A DNA stretch of 31,338 nt from JAJTCH01 sp040386195 (GTDB lineage Bacteria > Pseudomonadota > Alphaproteobacteria > Rickettsiales > UBA1997): positions 1 through 31,338 of the forward strand of contig JAZKFV010000024.1 in assembly GCA_040386195.1 (NCBI GenBank), given 5' to 3'. Shown here piece after piece: positions 23,351 through 31,319 of the stretch; position 1 is the first letter of the stretch; each line of letters opens with the position of its first letter. A program made the position numbers and the translations under genes. Below the pieces are notes generated by a model. The model worked only from the letters and a program-made list of their open reading frames with translations, had not been told where the DNA came from and ran no database searches.

Positions 23351-24998
23351 GACAAAACTTAGCGCATTCAAAACTTCTCTTCAAAAATTTAATCTCGATT
23401 ATTTTCTCCTTCCCAATTCCGACGAATTTGGCAGCGAATATTTGCCGGAATATACTAAGAGATTGCAATTTGTCACCAGCTTTTCCGGCTCAAATGCTTT
23501 TGCAATTATTGGCTCTTCCAAAAATAAATCGGCGTTTTTTACTGATGGAAGATATACTTTGCAAGCCGCTTTGGAAGTGGATAAAAAGGCTTTTGAGATT
23601 TATAATTTAAGCGAAAAATCGCCGCTAAATTGGCTTTTGGAAAATGCTGATACAAATTCTAAAATTGGTTTTGATCCAACTCTGCATAGCATTAATTCTA
23701 TTTTTAATTATCAAAAATATTTCGCTGAAAATTTAATTGCGCTGGAAAAAAATCCGGTTGATTTAATTTGGAAAAACCAGCCCAGAGCTCCAAATAGCAA
23801 GGTTTTCAAACATTCAGAAAAATATTCTGGATTATCTTCAAAGAAAAAAATCGAAAAAATTATCGCCGATTTAGATGTAAAATCCGACGCTGTAATTTTA
23901 ACTAATCCCGCTTCAATTTGCTGGCTCTTTAATATCCGAGCTTCTGATGTTGAATATTCTCCGCTGCATTTGAATTATGCGATTATTTATCGCAATGAAA
24001 AAACCCAAGCCCAATCTGTTCAGATTGATTTTTCTCAAGCCAATTATCATATTTATTCATCACTAAAATCCCAAAATATCAACATCATCAACAAAACCGA
24101 TCCGTGTTTAATTCACAAAGCGATAAAAAATCCAACTGAAATTAAAAATGCTATTTTAGCCCACAAAATCGATGGTTTGGCGGTGACTAAATTTTTATTT
24201 TGGCTGGAAAATTCTCTGAATAAAAAACAAAAAATTGATGAATTATCAGCAACAAAAAAACTTTTAGAATTTCGCCAATCCAATAAAAAGTTTTTATATG
24301 AAAGTTTTGCAACCATTGCTGGCTTTGGCTCAAATGGCGCAATTGTTCATTATCACTCAACTGACAAAACCAACAAAACTCTCAAAGGCAACGGACTTTT
24401 TCTCATCGATTCTGGCGGACAATATTTGGAAGGCACAACTGATATAACCAGAACTGTAGCAGTTGGAACGCCAACTGCAGAAATGATCGAAAATTTCACC
24501 CGCGTTTTAAAAGGCAATATTGCAATCGCCAGAGCCAAATTTCCAATCGGAACTTCAGGAAATAATTTAGATATTTTAGCAAGATACCATTTATGGCAAG
24601 CCGGCTTAGACTACGAACACGGCACCGGACACGGCGTGGGCAGCTTCTCATCCGTTCACGAATCACCACCATCAATTAGCAAAAGAAATGATGGTGTTGC
24701 GTTGCAAGCAGGAATGATTTTATCTAACGAGCCAGGATATTACAAAACTGGCGAATATGGAATTCGAATTGAGAATTTAATCTTAGTAGAAAAATTGAAC
24801 GAAAAATTCCTACATTTCAAAACCCTAACCCTAACTCCAATCGACCCAAAATTAATCAACTTCAAAATGCTCACCTACCCAGAAAAGAAGTGGCTTGGTG
24901 AATATCATTTGCGGGTTTTTAATGAGTTGAAAAAAGATTTAAATGAAGAAGAAAAACTTTGGTTAGAAACAATAATTACGGCTTACAAAACAAAATGA
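23349..24998 (+). CDS. M24B family Xaa-Pro aminopeptidase
   Basis: A 549-residue metallopeptidase that releases N-terminal residues preceding proline. It has the three-domain layout of long aminopeptidase P: two creatinase-like N-terminal domains (about 1-140 and 165-255), then the pita-bread catalytic domain (about 265-490) and a C-terminal extension. The five metal ligands are visible: Asp354 in IDSGGQY, Asp365 in TTDITRTV, His428 in GTGHGVG, Glu461 in SNEPGYY and Glu475 in GIRIEN. Catalytic-type histidines are in HYHST and VHESP. The start at 23349 fits the typical N-terminus (LQKFNLDYFLLPNSDEFGSE). The stop overlaps the photolyase start as ATGA, indicating translational coupling. Confidence 0.93.
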   Translation: MTKLSAFKTSLQKFNLDYFLLPNSDEFGSEYLPEYTKRLQFVTSFSGSNAFAIIGSSKNKSAFFTDGRYTLQAALEVDKKAFEIYNLSEKSPLNWLLENADTNSKIGFDPTLHSINSIFNYQKYFAENLIALEKNPVDLIWKNQPRAPNSKVFKHSEKYSGLSSKKKIEKIIADLDVKSDAVILTNPASICWLFNIRASDVEYSPLHLNYAIIYRNEKTQAQSVQIDFSQANYHIYSSLKSQNINIINKTDPCLIHKAIKNPTEIKNAILAHKIDGLAVTKFLFWLENSLNKKQKIDELSATKKLLEFRQSNKKFLYESFATIAGFGSNGAIVHYHSTDKTNKTLKGNGLFLIDSGGQYLEGTTDITRTVAVGTPTAEMIENFTRVLKGNIAIARAKFPIGTSGNNLDILARYHLWQAGLDYEHGTGHGVGSFSSVHESPPSISKRNDGVALQAGMILSNEPGYYKTGEYGIRIENLILVEKLNEKFLHFKTLTLTPIDPKLINFKMLTYPEKKWLGEYHLRVFNELKKDLNEEEKLWLETIITAYKTK

Positions 24999-26437
24999 AA
25001 CTAATAATTTTCAATCAAGATTTAAGAATTTTTGATCATCCTGCTTTGTTTTTTGCTTGCCAGAAATCTCAGCTGGATAATCAAGAAATTTTGCCGATTT
25101 TTATTTTGGATCAAGTTAATCAACGCAACATTGGTGGGGCTTCGAAGTGGTTTTTGCATTTTGCTTTAGAGCAGTTGCAAAAAGATTTGCAGGAAAAATT
25201 AGGGTTGGAATTGTTGGTTTTTGAAGGTGATTCTTTGCAGATTTTAACCAAGATTTTTTCTCAAGTTGCAGTTCAAGAAATTTATTTTAATCGGCTTTAT
25301 GAGCCAGATTCTATGAAGCTGCAAGCTGAAATTAAAAATTTAGCGGTGGATAAAAATATTCAGGTTTTTGATTTTAAATCTTATTTACTTTTTGAGCCGG
25401 AAGAAATTAAAAACGGTTCGGGAACTTATTTTAAAGTCTTCACACCGTTTTGGAAAAATTGTTTGAAGAGTTGGGAGTTGGTGAGTGAGCCACTTTCAAT
25501 TCCAACTAAACCGTCATCCCAGCGAAAGCTGGGATCTCAGGACGCCTGCCGAGATCCCAGCTTGCGCTGGGATGACGATGTGTGCAGATGGGCAAAAAAA
25601 TTTGAGAATCTTTGGCATTTTGATCGCAAAACAATCGTTAAAAATTTCCAACATTTCTTAAAAAATCATCTCAAAGATTATAAAGAAAACCGCAATTTTC
25701 CTACTTTGTCAGCCACTTCCAAACTTTCGCCTTATTTACATTTTGGCTTAATTTCAGTTTCTGAAATAGTAAATTTAGTTAAAGAACATCATTTAAAAAA
25801 CCCTGAAGACAAGGCTGGAACCGCGCATTTTTTAAGTGAAATTGGTTGGCGGGAATTTTCTTATCATTTGCTTTTTCATTTTCCGGAATTGCCGCAGAAA
25901 AATTTCAAAACTCAATTTGATAATTTCGCTTGGGACAACAAAGCTGAGCAGCTCAAAAAATGGCAAAAAGGTCAAACCGGCTATCCAATTATTGATGCGG
26001 CAATGCAAGAGCTTTGGCAAACTGGCTTTATGCAAAACCGCTGCAGAATGATTGTGGCGTCATTTTTAATTAAAGATTTATTTATCGATTGGCGAATTGG
26101 TGAAGAATGGTTTTGGGATTGTTTGGTTGATGCTAATTTGGCAAATAATGTTGCCAGCTGGCAATGGGTGGCAGGATCAGGCGCGGATGCAGCGCCATAT
26201 TTTCGCATTTTTAATCCGGTTTTGCAGAGCGAAAAATTTGATCCAGATGGCGAATATATCAAAAAATATTTACCGGTTTTAAAAAATTTACCCGCCAAAT
26301 TTATTCATCAACCTTGGCAACTCAGCGAAATGGAGCTTTTAGCTTATGGAGTAAAATTAGGAAAAAATTATCCGGAAAGAATTGTGCGCCACGAAGATGC
26401 TAGAAATAAGGCTTTGGCGCTTTATAAAAAATTATAA
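24995..26437 (+). CDS. phr: Deoxyribodipyrimidine photolyase (cryptochrome/photolyase family)
   Basis: A 480-residue flavoprotein that repairs UV-induced pyrimidine dimers with blue light. The N-terminal Rossmann-type antenna domain (about 1-130) begins KLIIFNQDLRIFDHPAL. The FAD-binding helical domain (about 215-480) has LSEIGWREFSYHLL, GQTGYPIIDAAMQELW, TGFMQNRCRMIVASFL, LANNVASWQWVAGSGADAAP and YFRIFNP, the signature of class I photolyases. The start is placed at ATG 24995, overlapping the previous stop by ATGA, because the 12 codons upstream add nothing family-like. Residues about 172-198, in the linker between domains, come from a palindromic repeat inserted in frame. This linker is variable in the family, so activity may be kept. 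Confidence 0.94.
   Translation: MKLIIFNQDLRIFDHPALFFACQKSQLDNQEILPIFILDQVNQRNIGGASKWFLHFALEQLQKDLQEKLGLELLVFEGDSLQILTKIFSQVAVQEIYFNRLYEPDSMKLQAEIKNLAVDKNIQVFDFKSYLLFEPEEIKNGSGTYFKVFTPFWKNCLKSWELVSEPLSIPTKPSSQRKLGSQDACRDPSLRWDDDVCRWAKKFENLWHFDRKTIVKNFQHFLKNHLKDYKENRNFPTLSATSKLSPYLHFGLISVSEIVNLVKEHHLKNPEDKAGTAHFLSEIGWREFSYHLLFHFPELPQKNFKTQFDNFAWDNKAEQLKKWQKGQTGYPIIDAAMQELWQTGFMQNRCRMIVASFLIKDLFIDWRIGEEWFWDCLVDANLANNVASWQWVAGSGADAAPYFRIFNPVLQSEKFDPDGEYIKKYLPVLKNLPAKFIHQPWQLSEMELLAYGVKLGKNYPERIVRHEDARNKALALYKKL
25512..25577. repeat. 66-bp palindromic repeat inserted in frame within the photolyase gene
   Basis: Outer arms cgtcatcccagc (25512-25523) and gctgggatgacg (25566-25577), and inner arms gctgggatctc (25528-25538) and gagatcccagc (25551-25561), form a long stem. 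The insert keeps the frame and encodes about 22 residues including RKLGSQDACRDPSLRWDDD. It has higher GC than the surrounding gene and belongs to a different family from the gtcatcctgag and ctggattgccgcg elements in this window. This mirrors the Rickettsia palindromic elements found inside genes. Confidence 0.93.
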
Positions 26438-26476
26438 TTATTTATTTTATCCTCAATTAATAACAAAAATAGATTT

Positions 26477-27802
26477 ATGAAAATAACTTTTAGCGCCAAT
26501 AAAAATAAGTATGGCAATGTTTTGTATCACGCCAAAAAAGGGAATTTTGAAATGGTTAAAAATTTACTTGAAGAAATTGGTAGCCAAGCAAATTTTAGTG
26601 GCGAGCAGTGGGATGAAATTATTCGTAATGCCGGCAATCAAGGAATTGAAATGCTGAAACTTGCCATCAATGCTATGAAAAAACAAGTGCCAGCGATTAA
26701 TATTCATCGAATTATTTGGCAAAACATAGTTAATGATGCGGCAAAAAATGGGGTTGAAAATTTGGAATTTATGCTCCAAGAAATCTCAAAACATCAACCG
26801 CCAACGATTATTCTTAACGCTGATAGATGGCACTTAATTGCCCGTAATGCGGCTGAAAATGGAATTGATGCTTTAAGATTTGTGTTAGACAAAGCCTCCA
26901 CTCAAACACCAGCGATTGTCTTTGATGCTGAACAATCTTTCTGGATTATTGCTCACGCCGCTAAAAATGGAGTTGCAACTTTGAAATTTGCGCTGACAAC
27001 GATGACAACATATCCAACTTTTAACACTGAGAAATGGTATTGGATTGCTCGCAATGCTGCTGAAGGCGGGGTTAATACTTTGCAATTTGTTCTAGATAGA
27101 TCACAGCAAGCTTTTGAAAGTAGCGACTGGCGTCATATTGCAGTTAGCGCCGCTGCTAATGGAGTTGAAGTTCTGGAGTTTGTGCTTCGAAAAATAACAG
27201 AACAAGTTCCAGCTATTGATTTTTATAAAAAACATTGGCTTGATATTGCCGCAAGCGCTGCTGGACAAGGAGCGGATACTTTAAAGTTTGTATTAGACAA
27301 AATTGAAACTCAAAGACCATCAATTATTTTTAATAGCACCGATTGGTCTATAATTGCCTCTGAAGCAACAAAAAGCGGGATTGAAACTTTAAGAGTTTTA
27401 GGAGAAATACCCAGAGGAGAGATTCATGAGTGCAATGAAAATAATGGTTGGGTAACAAATATTTTTACAAACTTTATTGATAGTTTGCCGGCAAAAAATC
27501 TGGATTATCTTGAGATAGCTTTTCAATTAACAGAATTGCGGGGATTGGTTGAGGGAGCGCCAACGGCGAAACAAAGCGATATAATAATCGAAATTCCGGA
27601 AGATATTTATGCTACGACCCGCAACCTTAGCTCCGTTGCTAAAGTTAATAAAGACTTAAATCAAGCAGCTAAGGAATTTTCAAAAAAAATACCCAGTCCA
27701 AGCGCAATACTTAGAATTCCCGAAGCTGGAAAAGGCGATATTGTTGTTCCTGCTGATGTGGTGCAAAAAATTATTGGACATGTTGTTGAGCATCAAAAAT
27801 AG
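26477..27802 (+). CDS. Protein of eight Trp-marked helical (ankyrin-like) repeats
   Basis: A 441-residue protein with no signal peptide. The opening segment (about 12-32, YGNVLYHAKKGNFEMVKNLL) resembles an ankyrin helix pair. Then follow repeats with the pattern WxxIAxxAAxxGVxxLxFVL. Their Trp residues are at about 45, 81, 118, 156, 187, 218, 254 and 290, spaced 31-38 residues. Between them are variable loops, often with PAI or PTI followed by a hydrophobic and polar stretch. After about 305 the protein changes to a non-repetitive region with a Cys (ECNENNGW) and a helical C-terminus. I do not recognise a named family; it looks like a solenoid derived from ankyrin-type helices. It is probably a protein-binding or effector protein. 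It stands alone between phr and a convergent IalB-like gene. Confidence 0.75.
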   Translation: MKITFSANKNKYGNVLYHAKKGNFEMVKNLLEEIGSQANFSGEQWDEIIRNAGNQGIEMLKLAINAMKKQVPAINIHRIIWQNIVNDAAKNGVENLEFMLQEISKHQPPTIILNADRWHLIARNAAENGIDALRFVLDKASTQTPAIVFDAEQSFWIIAHAAKNGVATLKFALTTMTTYPTFNTEKWYWIARNAAEGGVNTLQFVLDRSQQAFESSDWRHIAVSAAANGVEVLEFVLRKITEQVPAIDFYKKHWLDIAASAAGQGADTLKFVLDKIETQRPSIIFNSTDWSIIASEATKSGIETLRVLGEIPRGEIHECNENNGWVTNIFTNFIDSLPAKNLDYLEIAFQLTELRGLVEGAPTAKQSDIIIEIPEDIYATTRNLSSVAKVNKDLNQAAKEFSKKIPSPSAILRIPEAGKGDIVVPADVVQKIIGHVVEHQK

Positions 27803-27821
27803 AACGAGCCGAAAAAATCAA

Positions 27822-28331
27822 TTAATCCGCTATTTGTAAGGAATCGCAAACTTCTTTCATCTTGCCATAAGCTTGATTGAAGCCAATCAGTGAATAGATA
27901 TCGCTAGAATATTGGTTTTTTTTGTTCACTCCTAAAACCACAATATCCAAATTGCGGCGCATTTCTTTGATGATGTCGATATCGTCGGTTTTGCTGTTTG
28001 CCCATGCCAAACTTTTATAAGTGAAAATGTTGAATTTTTTTAAGCCAAAGGAAAGCTCAACTTCAGAAGCTTCTTTATAAACATAACCCGAAGCGATGGT
28101 AATTTCGTCGATATTGTCGCTGGAGTTGGTGATTAAAAAATAAGGCTCGCCGCGGCGATAATAATTGCCGTCTTTTTTGATGGGAAGCGAGACCATATAG
28201 CAAATTTTTTTCTTATTAAAATCAGCGGTAAAAACGCTCCAATCGGCAAATTTTCCTTGCAGCTCTTGCGCAGATAAATTGCCGCTCAAAGACAGCAAAA
28301 ACAGCAGGCTCAAAATGGCTTTTTTAAACAT
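27822..28331 (-). CDS. Invasion-associated locus B (IalB)-like exported protein
   Basis: A 169-residue protein with a signal peptide (about 1-21, hydrophobic AILSLLFLLSLSG, ending SAQ). The mature part follows the IalB-family pattern: GKFADWSVFTADFNKKKICY, MVSLPIKKDG, RRGEPYFLITN, a central beta-rich region and a second Cys near the end (MKEVCDSLQ), which may pair with the first (Cys near residue 44). IalB proteins were named in Bartonella for a role in red-cell invasion, but they are widespread in alphaproteobacteria as periplasmic proteins, so invasion should not be assumed. It is divergent from the DoxX gene with a very short gap. Confidence 0.75.
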   Translation of the reverse strand: MFKKAILSLLFLLSLSGNLSAQELQGKFADWSVFTADFNKKKICYMVSLPIKKDGNYYRRGEPYFLITNSSDNIDEITIASGYVYKEASEVELSFGLKKFNIFTYKSLAWANSKTDDIDIIKEMRRNLDIVVLGVNKKNQYSSDIYSLIGFNQAYGKMKEVCDSLQIAD

Positions 28332-28354
28332 TGCAAAATTAGGAAAATAAATTA

Positions 28355-28921
28355 ATGATTCTTGGGAATTTTTTCTTTAACCAACCTTATAAAACTATGT
28401 CTATTTGTAAAATAAAATGTGAGAAAACTCAAAAAATTTACAATTGTGTTAAAAGTTTAAATGACCAAATCATAAGTGCTTTAGAAAAATATGCCGCGCC
28501 AATTTTGCTGCTGATAATCAGATTGTGGATGGCGAATATTTTTTTCAAAAGCGGTTTAACCAAAATTGCCAATATTGATTCAACCATTAGTTTGTTTGAA
28601 TATGAATATGCGCTACCAATAATTTCTCCCGCAATTGCCGCTTATTTCTCTATTGCGTTTGAATTGGGTTGTTCGGTTTTGTTGGCGCTTGGGCTTGCCA
28701 GCCGATTGGTAGTTTTGCCTTTAATTGCTATGACTTTAGTTATTCAGCTTCTAGTTTTGCAAAATTCTGAACATTTTTATTGGCTATTTTTATTCTGCAC
28801 TATTTTCGTTTTTGGCGGTGGCAAACTTTCTGCTGATTGCCTTTTGAAGCAAGCTGCGTGCAAATTATTTCCCGCAGATAAACCTTCAATGATGAAACGT
28901 GTGACTAATCTTTTTAAATAA
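28355..28921 (+). CDS. DoxX family membrane protein
   Basis: A 188-residue inner-membrane protein with four predicted hydrophobic helices within about 50-160: LLLIIRLWMANIFFKSGLTK, the region around AIAAYFSIAFELGCSVLLAL, LVVLPLIAMTLVIQLLVL and FYWLFLFCTIFVFGGGKLS. The first helix with FFKSGLTK and the ELGCSVLLALGL motif is typical of DoxX/DoxD-like proteins, linked in some bacteria to redox or thiol stress. ATG 28355 has AGGA ten bases upstream. An internal ATG at 28397 (MSICKIKCEK) would give 174 residues and leave more room for the divergent promoters, so the start is uncertain. Confidence 0.85.
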   Translation: MILGNFFFNQPYKTMSICKIKCEKTQKIYNCVKSLNDQIISALEKYAAPILLLIIRLWMANIFFKSGLTKIANIDSTISLFEYEYALPIISPAIAAYFSIAFELGCSVLLALGLASRLVVLPLIAMTLVIQLLVLQNSEHFYWLFLFCTIFVFGGGKLSADCLLKQAACKLFPADKPSMMKRVTNLFK

Positions 28922-28928
28922 CATATTC

Positions 28929-29001
28929 CTGTCATCCTGAGCAGCCGAAGGATTCTCGCGAAACAACTGACGAGATCCTTCGCTTAAGCTCAGAATGACA
29001 G
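28929..29001. repeat. Dispersed palindromic repeat upstream of atpB
   Basis: Left arm ctgtcatcctgagcagccga continues to ggattctcg, and right arm cgagatccttcgcttaagct ends cagaatgacag. They are near-complementary around a short centre. It is the same family as the element between ahpC and ahpD, with some arm mismatches. It lies between doxX and atpB and may insulate the ATP synthase operon. Confidence 0.88.
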
Positions 29002-29093
29002 CGTATAGCGAAGTTTATCCTTGACTTTTTCATCATTTTCAGAAGAATGACTCGCTTCTTACAACAATCCCAAACCAGCAAACATTACAAGCA

Positions 29094-29843
29094 ATGTCTG
29101 ACGCAGTGCACGAAAAACACAGCCCACTTGATCAATTCAAGATTGAAAAAATATTTGACTTACATATCGGCAAAATCGATGTCAGCTTTACCAACTCTTC
29201 TTTGTATATGGTTTTGGCAACTATTTGCGCCATCGCCTTTATGTTTTTTGCTACCCGCAAAAAATCTCTAATTCCCGGACGCTTACAAACCATCGCTGAA
29301 TCAGTTTATAATTTCATCATCGATATGGTTAGAACCAGTATTGGTAATGAAGGAAATAAATTTTTTCCTTTAGTTTTCAGCCTTTTCATTTTCATTTTAC
29401 TGTGCAACGTTTTAGGTATGACGCCTTACAGCTTCACAGTTACCAGCCACATCGCCGTCACTTTCACCTTGGCAATGATCGCCTTTTTAACCATCACAAT
29501 TTTTGCGATTATGCGAAATGGTTTGGGTGGTTTTTTCCATATGTTTTTACCATCCGGCGTGCCAATGTTGATGGCGCCAATCATTTTTGTTATTGAGTTT
29601 TTCTCATTTTTAATCAAACCAATCACTCTTTCAGTGCGGCTTTTCGCCAATATTGTTGCTGGTCACGTTCTTTTAAAAGTTGTCGCTGGTTTTATTATTA
29701 GTTTGGGAGTTATTTTTGGCGTTGCGCCAATGCTTTTTGCAGTTTTGATGACTGGTTTTGAACTGTTCGTTGCCGTTTTACAATCTTACATTTTTTCTAT
29801 TCTGGTCTGCGCTTATTTAGGCGAAGCAACCAAACAACACTAA
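29094..29843 (+). CDS. atpB: ATP synthase Fo subunit a
   Basis: A 249-residue integral membrane subunit that forms the proton half-channels of the F-type ATP synthase. Hydrophobic helices start near residues 38, 92, 118, 158, 190 and 215. The essential arginine is Arg182 in PITLSVRLFANIVAGH, and the last helices contain FELFVAVLQSYIFSILVCAYL, the family signature. It is first in the visible Fo operon; no atpI is seen upstream. The ATG at 29094 matches the usual short hydrophilic N-terminus with PLDQFKIEK. Confidence 0.97.
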   Translation: MSDAVHEKHSPLDQFKIEKIFDLHIGKIDVSFTNSSLYMVLATICAIAFMFFATRKKSLIPGRLQTIAESVYNFIIDMVRTSIGNEGNKFFPLVFSLFIFILLCNVLGMTPYSFTVTSHIAVTFTLAMIAFLTITIFAIMRNGLGGFFHMFLPSGVPMLMAPIIFVIEFFSFLIKPITLSVRLFANIVAGHVLLKVVAGFIISLGVIFGVAPMLFAVLMTGFELFVAVLQSYIFSILVCAYLGEATKQH

Positions 29844-29856
29844 TTGCCATTTGCTT

Positions 29857-29929
29857 TAGTTGTTTTATGTTTTAAACGACATTGAGAAGTCAGTTTCGGG
29901 GAAATTTAGTTAAAACATCAATTCAACTA
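29857..29929 (+). promoter_or_regulatory. Long inverted repeat between atpB and atpE
   Basis: Arms tagttgttttatgttttaa (29857-29875) and ttaaaacatcaattcaacta (29910-29929) pair with a few mismatches, leaving a 34-base centre. It occupies most of the 123-bp gap before atpE. It may protect or process the mRNA so that atpE, whose product is needed in many copies, is expressed more than its neighbours; this is inference. Confidence 0.55.
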
Positions 29930-29966
29930 AACAAATTTTTTATCAATTTTTTTACTTATCTTAACT

Positions 29967-30191
29967 ATGGAACTTATTTCTTTAAAATATATCGGTGTTG
30001 GTTTGCTTTCAATTGGTATGGCGGGAGCCGCAATTGCGATTGGTAATATCTTCGCTGCTTTTTTCAATGCTCTAGCTAGAAACCCTTCAGCCTCAGCTAA
30101 AATTGAAAAATACATCTATATCGCCGTTGGTTTGGCAGAAGCAATGGGCATCTTCGCCGTTCTTTTGGCATTCTTGATTTTGTTTGCTTAG
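29967..30191 (+). CDS. atpE: ATP synthase Fo subunit c
   Basis: A 74-residue proteolipid forming the rotor ring. Two transmembrane helices are joined by the polar loop NALARNPSA with Arg38. The proton-carrying carboxylate is Glu58 in VGLAEAMGIFA. Helix 1 has the glycine-rich packing pattern (GVGLLSIGMAGAAIAIGN). No extra sodium-binding residues were obvious, so proton coupling is most likely. The length is typical of alphaproteobacteria. Inverted repeats flank the gene on both sides. Confidence 0.97.
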   Translation: MELISLKYIGVGLLSIGMAGAAIAIGNIFAAFFNALARNPSASAKIEKYIYIAVGLAEAMGIFAVLLAFLILFA

Positions 30192-30201
30192 AAAATTTAA
30201 G

Positions 30202-30237
30202 TTAATGGTTAGTGATTTTTTCTTCATTAACCATTAA
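30202..30237 (+). promoter_or_regulatory. Hairpin between atpE and the b' gene
   Basis: Arms ttaatggttagtga (30202-30215) and tcattaaccattaa (30224-30237) form a 14-bp stem with a single G-U pair and an eight-base loop, 11 bases after the atpE stop. There is no T-run after it. It is a candidate 3' stabiliser for an atpE transcript. The gttaatg-type words resemble those upstream of oxyR. Confidence 0.55.
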
Positions 30238-30263
30238 TCATTAATAATTAATCATTATAAGTA

Positions 30264-30707
30264 ATGCCTCAATTCAATCCCGAATCATTCAGCTCACAAC
30301 TATTCTGGCTCGCCATTTGCTTTGGCCTGATTTACATCTCGATGAGCAAAATATTTTTGCCAAGAATTAGAGATATTCTCAAAGAAAGACATCACAATAT
30401 CGACCATAACGAATCGATTGCCTTTCAAATTCAAGAACAAATTGACGAAATTGAAATAACTACTAAACGCCTGAGAGAAACTTCCGTGGCGCAATATAAA
30501 ATTGCTTTGGATCAATCGACAAAACAAGCCAATCTTCATAAGGAAGAAGGTTTGCAGAATCTTAAAAACCAAATTTCAAAAATGGTTGAAGAATCTAAAG
30601 CTGAAATTGCCACCTTTAAAAACAAATCTCAAAATGATTGTCAAAAAGCTGTTGATCGTTTGGTTGAAGAAATAAACAGCAAATTTTTTACCGGTAAAAT
30701 TAATTAA
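30264..30707 (+). CDS. ATP synthase Fo subunit b'
   Basis: A 147-residue peripheral-stalk subunit. One N-terminal transmembrane helix (about 12-33, QLFWLAICFGLIYISMSKIF) carries the PRIRDILKERHHNI motif typical of b/b' subunits, followed by a long charged helix to the C-terminus. Its position directly after atpE and before a second b-type gene, plus weak resemblance to that neighbour, fits b' (also called AtpX or AtpG in some genomes). Alphaproteobacteria use a b/b' heterodimer. A single Cys lies near residue 127. Confidence 0.92.
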   Translation: MPQFNPESFSSQLFWLAICFGLIYISMSKIFLPRIRDILKERHHNIDHNESIAFQIQEQIDEIEITTKRLRETSVAQYKIALDQSTKQANLHKEEGLQNLKNQISKMVEESKAEIATFKNKSQNDCQKAVDRLVEEINSKFFTGKIN

Positions 30708-30718
30708 TTTATAAAAAT

Positions 30719-31201
30719 ATGATTTTCGCAGATCCTAAATTTTGGTTATCAATATCATTTTTAATATTTTTAGCTTTGGTGATTAAATTTGTATTACCCA
30801 AAATTATTCTGGCTTTGGATAGCAAATCTAAACAAATTGCTGATCAAATTATTGCGGCTAAACAAATGAAAGAGAAAGCTGAACAATTGCTTTTGGCTGC
30901 CAAAAAACATCATGAAGAATCTTTAGCTTATTGCCAAAAATTAATTGAAGATGCTAAGGCCGAAGCCGCAAAATTAGTTGCTGATTCCCAAAAATCACTT
31001 GGGGAGGAATTAGCTAAAAAAACTGATTTAGCTAAAGAAAGAATTGCTTTGGAAGAAGAAAAAACTATTCGCGAAATTAAATCCGGAATTATTTCTGCCG
31101 CAATTAAAATTATCGCAACTAAAGCTGCAAATCTTTCTGGAAATTCTGCTGCTGATCTGTCTAAAAAAGCTATTGATGATATTAGTAAGATGGTTCATTA
31201 G
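30719..31201 (+). CDS. atpF: ATP synthase Fo subunit b
   Basis: A 160-residue peripheral-stalk subunit. A single N-terminal membrane helix (about 7-28, FWLSISFLIFLALVIKFVLP) is followed by a long right-handed coiled-coil helix rich in Ala, Lys and Glu (QIAAKQMKEKAEQ-like; DAKAEAAKLVADSQKSLGEE). It begins 11 bp after the b' gene. The F1 genes (atpHAGDC) are not in the remaining 137 bp, consistent with the split Fo and F1 operons of alphaproteobacteria. Confidence 0.95.
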   Translation: MIFADPKFWLSISFLIFLALVIKFVLPKIILALDSKSKQIADQIIAAKQMKEKAEQLLLAAKKHHEESLAYCQKLIEDAKAEAAKLVADSQKSLGEELAKKTDLAKERIALEEEKTIREIKSGIISAAIKIIATKAANLSGNSAADLSKKAIDDISKMVH

Positions 31202-31286
31202 CCTTAATGTTTCTACCTAGATTTAATTCAGACATTTCTCATCTTCGCTTAAGATAAACATTTTTATTTCCCATTGATTAACAAAG

Positions 31287-31319
31287 CTGGATTGCCGCGC
31301 TTCGCTCGCAATGACGGTG
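31287..31319 (+). repeat. Dispersed repeat (ctggattgccgcg family) after the ATP synthase operon
   Basis: Reads ctggattgccgcgcttcgct followed by cgcaatgacggtg. It is the same family as the inverted pair at 16050-16154, with two short deletions relative to copy A. A paired copy may lie beyond the right edge of the window. No gene is seen from 31202 to the end. Confidence 0.85.

Noticed and set aside
24959..24994. Photolyase start 12 codons upstream
   Set aside because: The extra residues lie within the aminopeptidase coding region and precede the typical photolyase N-terminus; the ATGA overlap at 24995 is the more usual arrangement.
29047..29271. 74-residue open frame overlapping atpB
   Set aside because: It is in another frame of atpB, and the atpB product is unmistakable.
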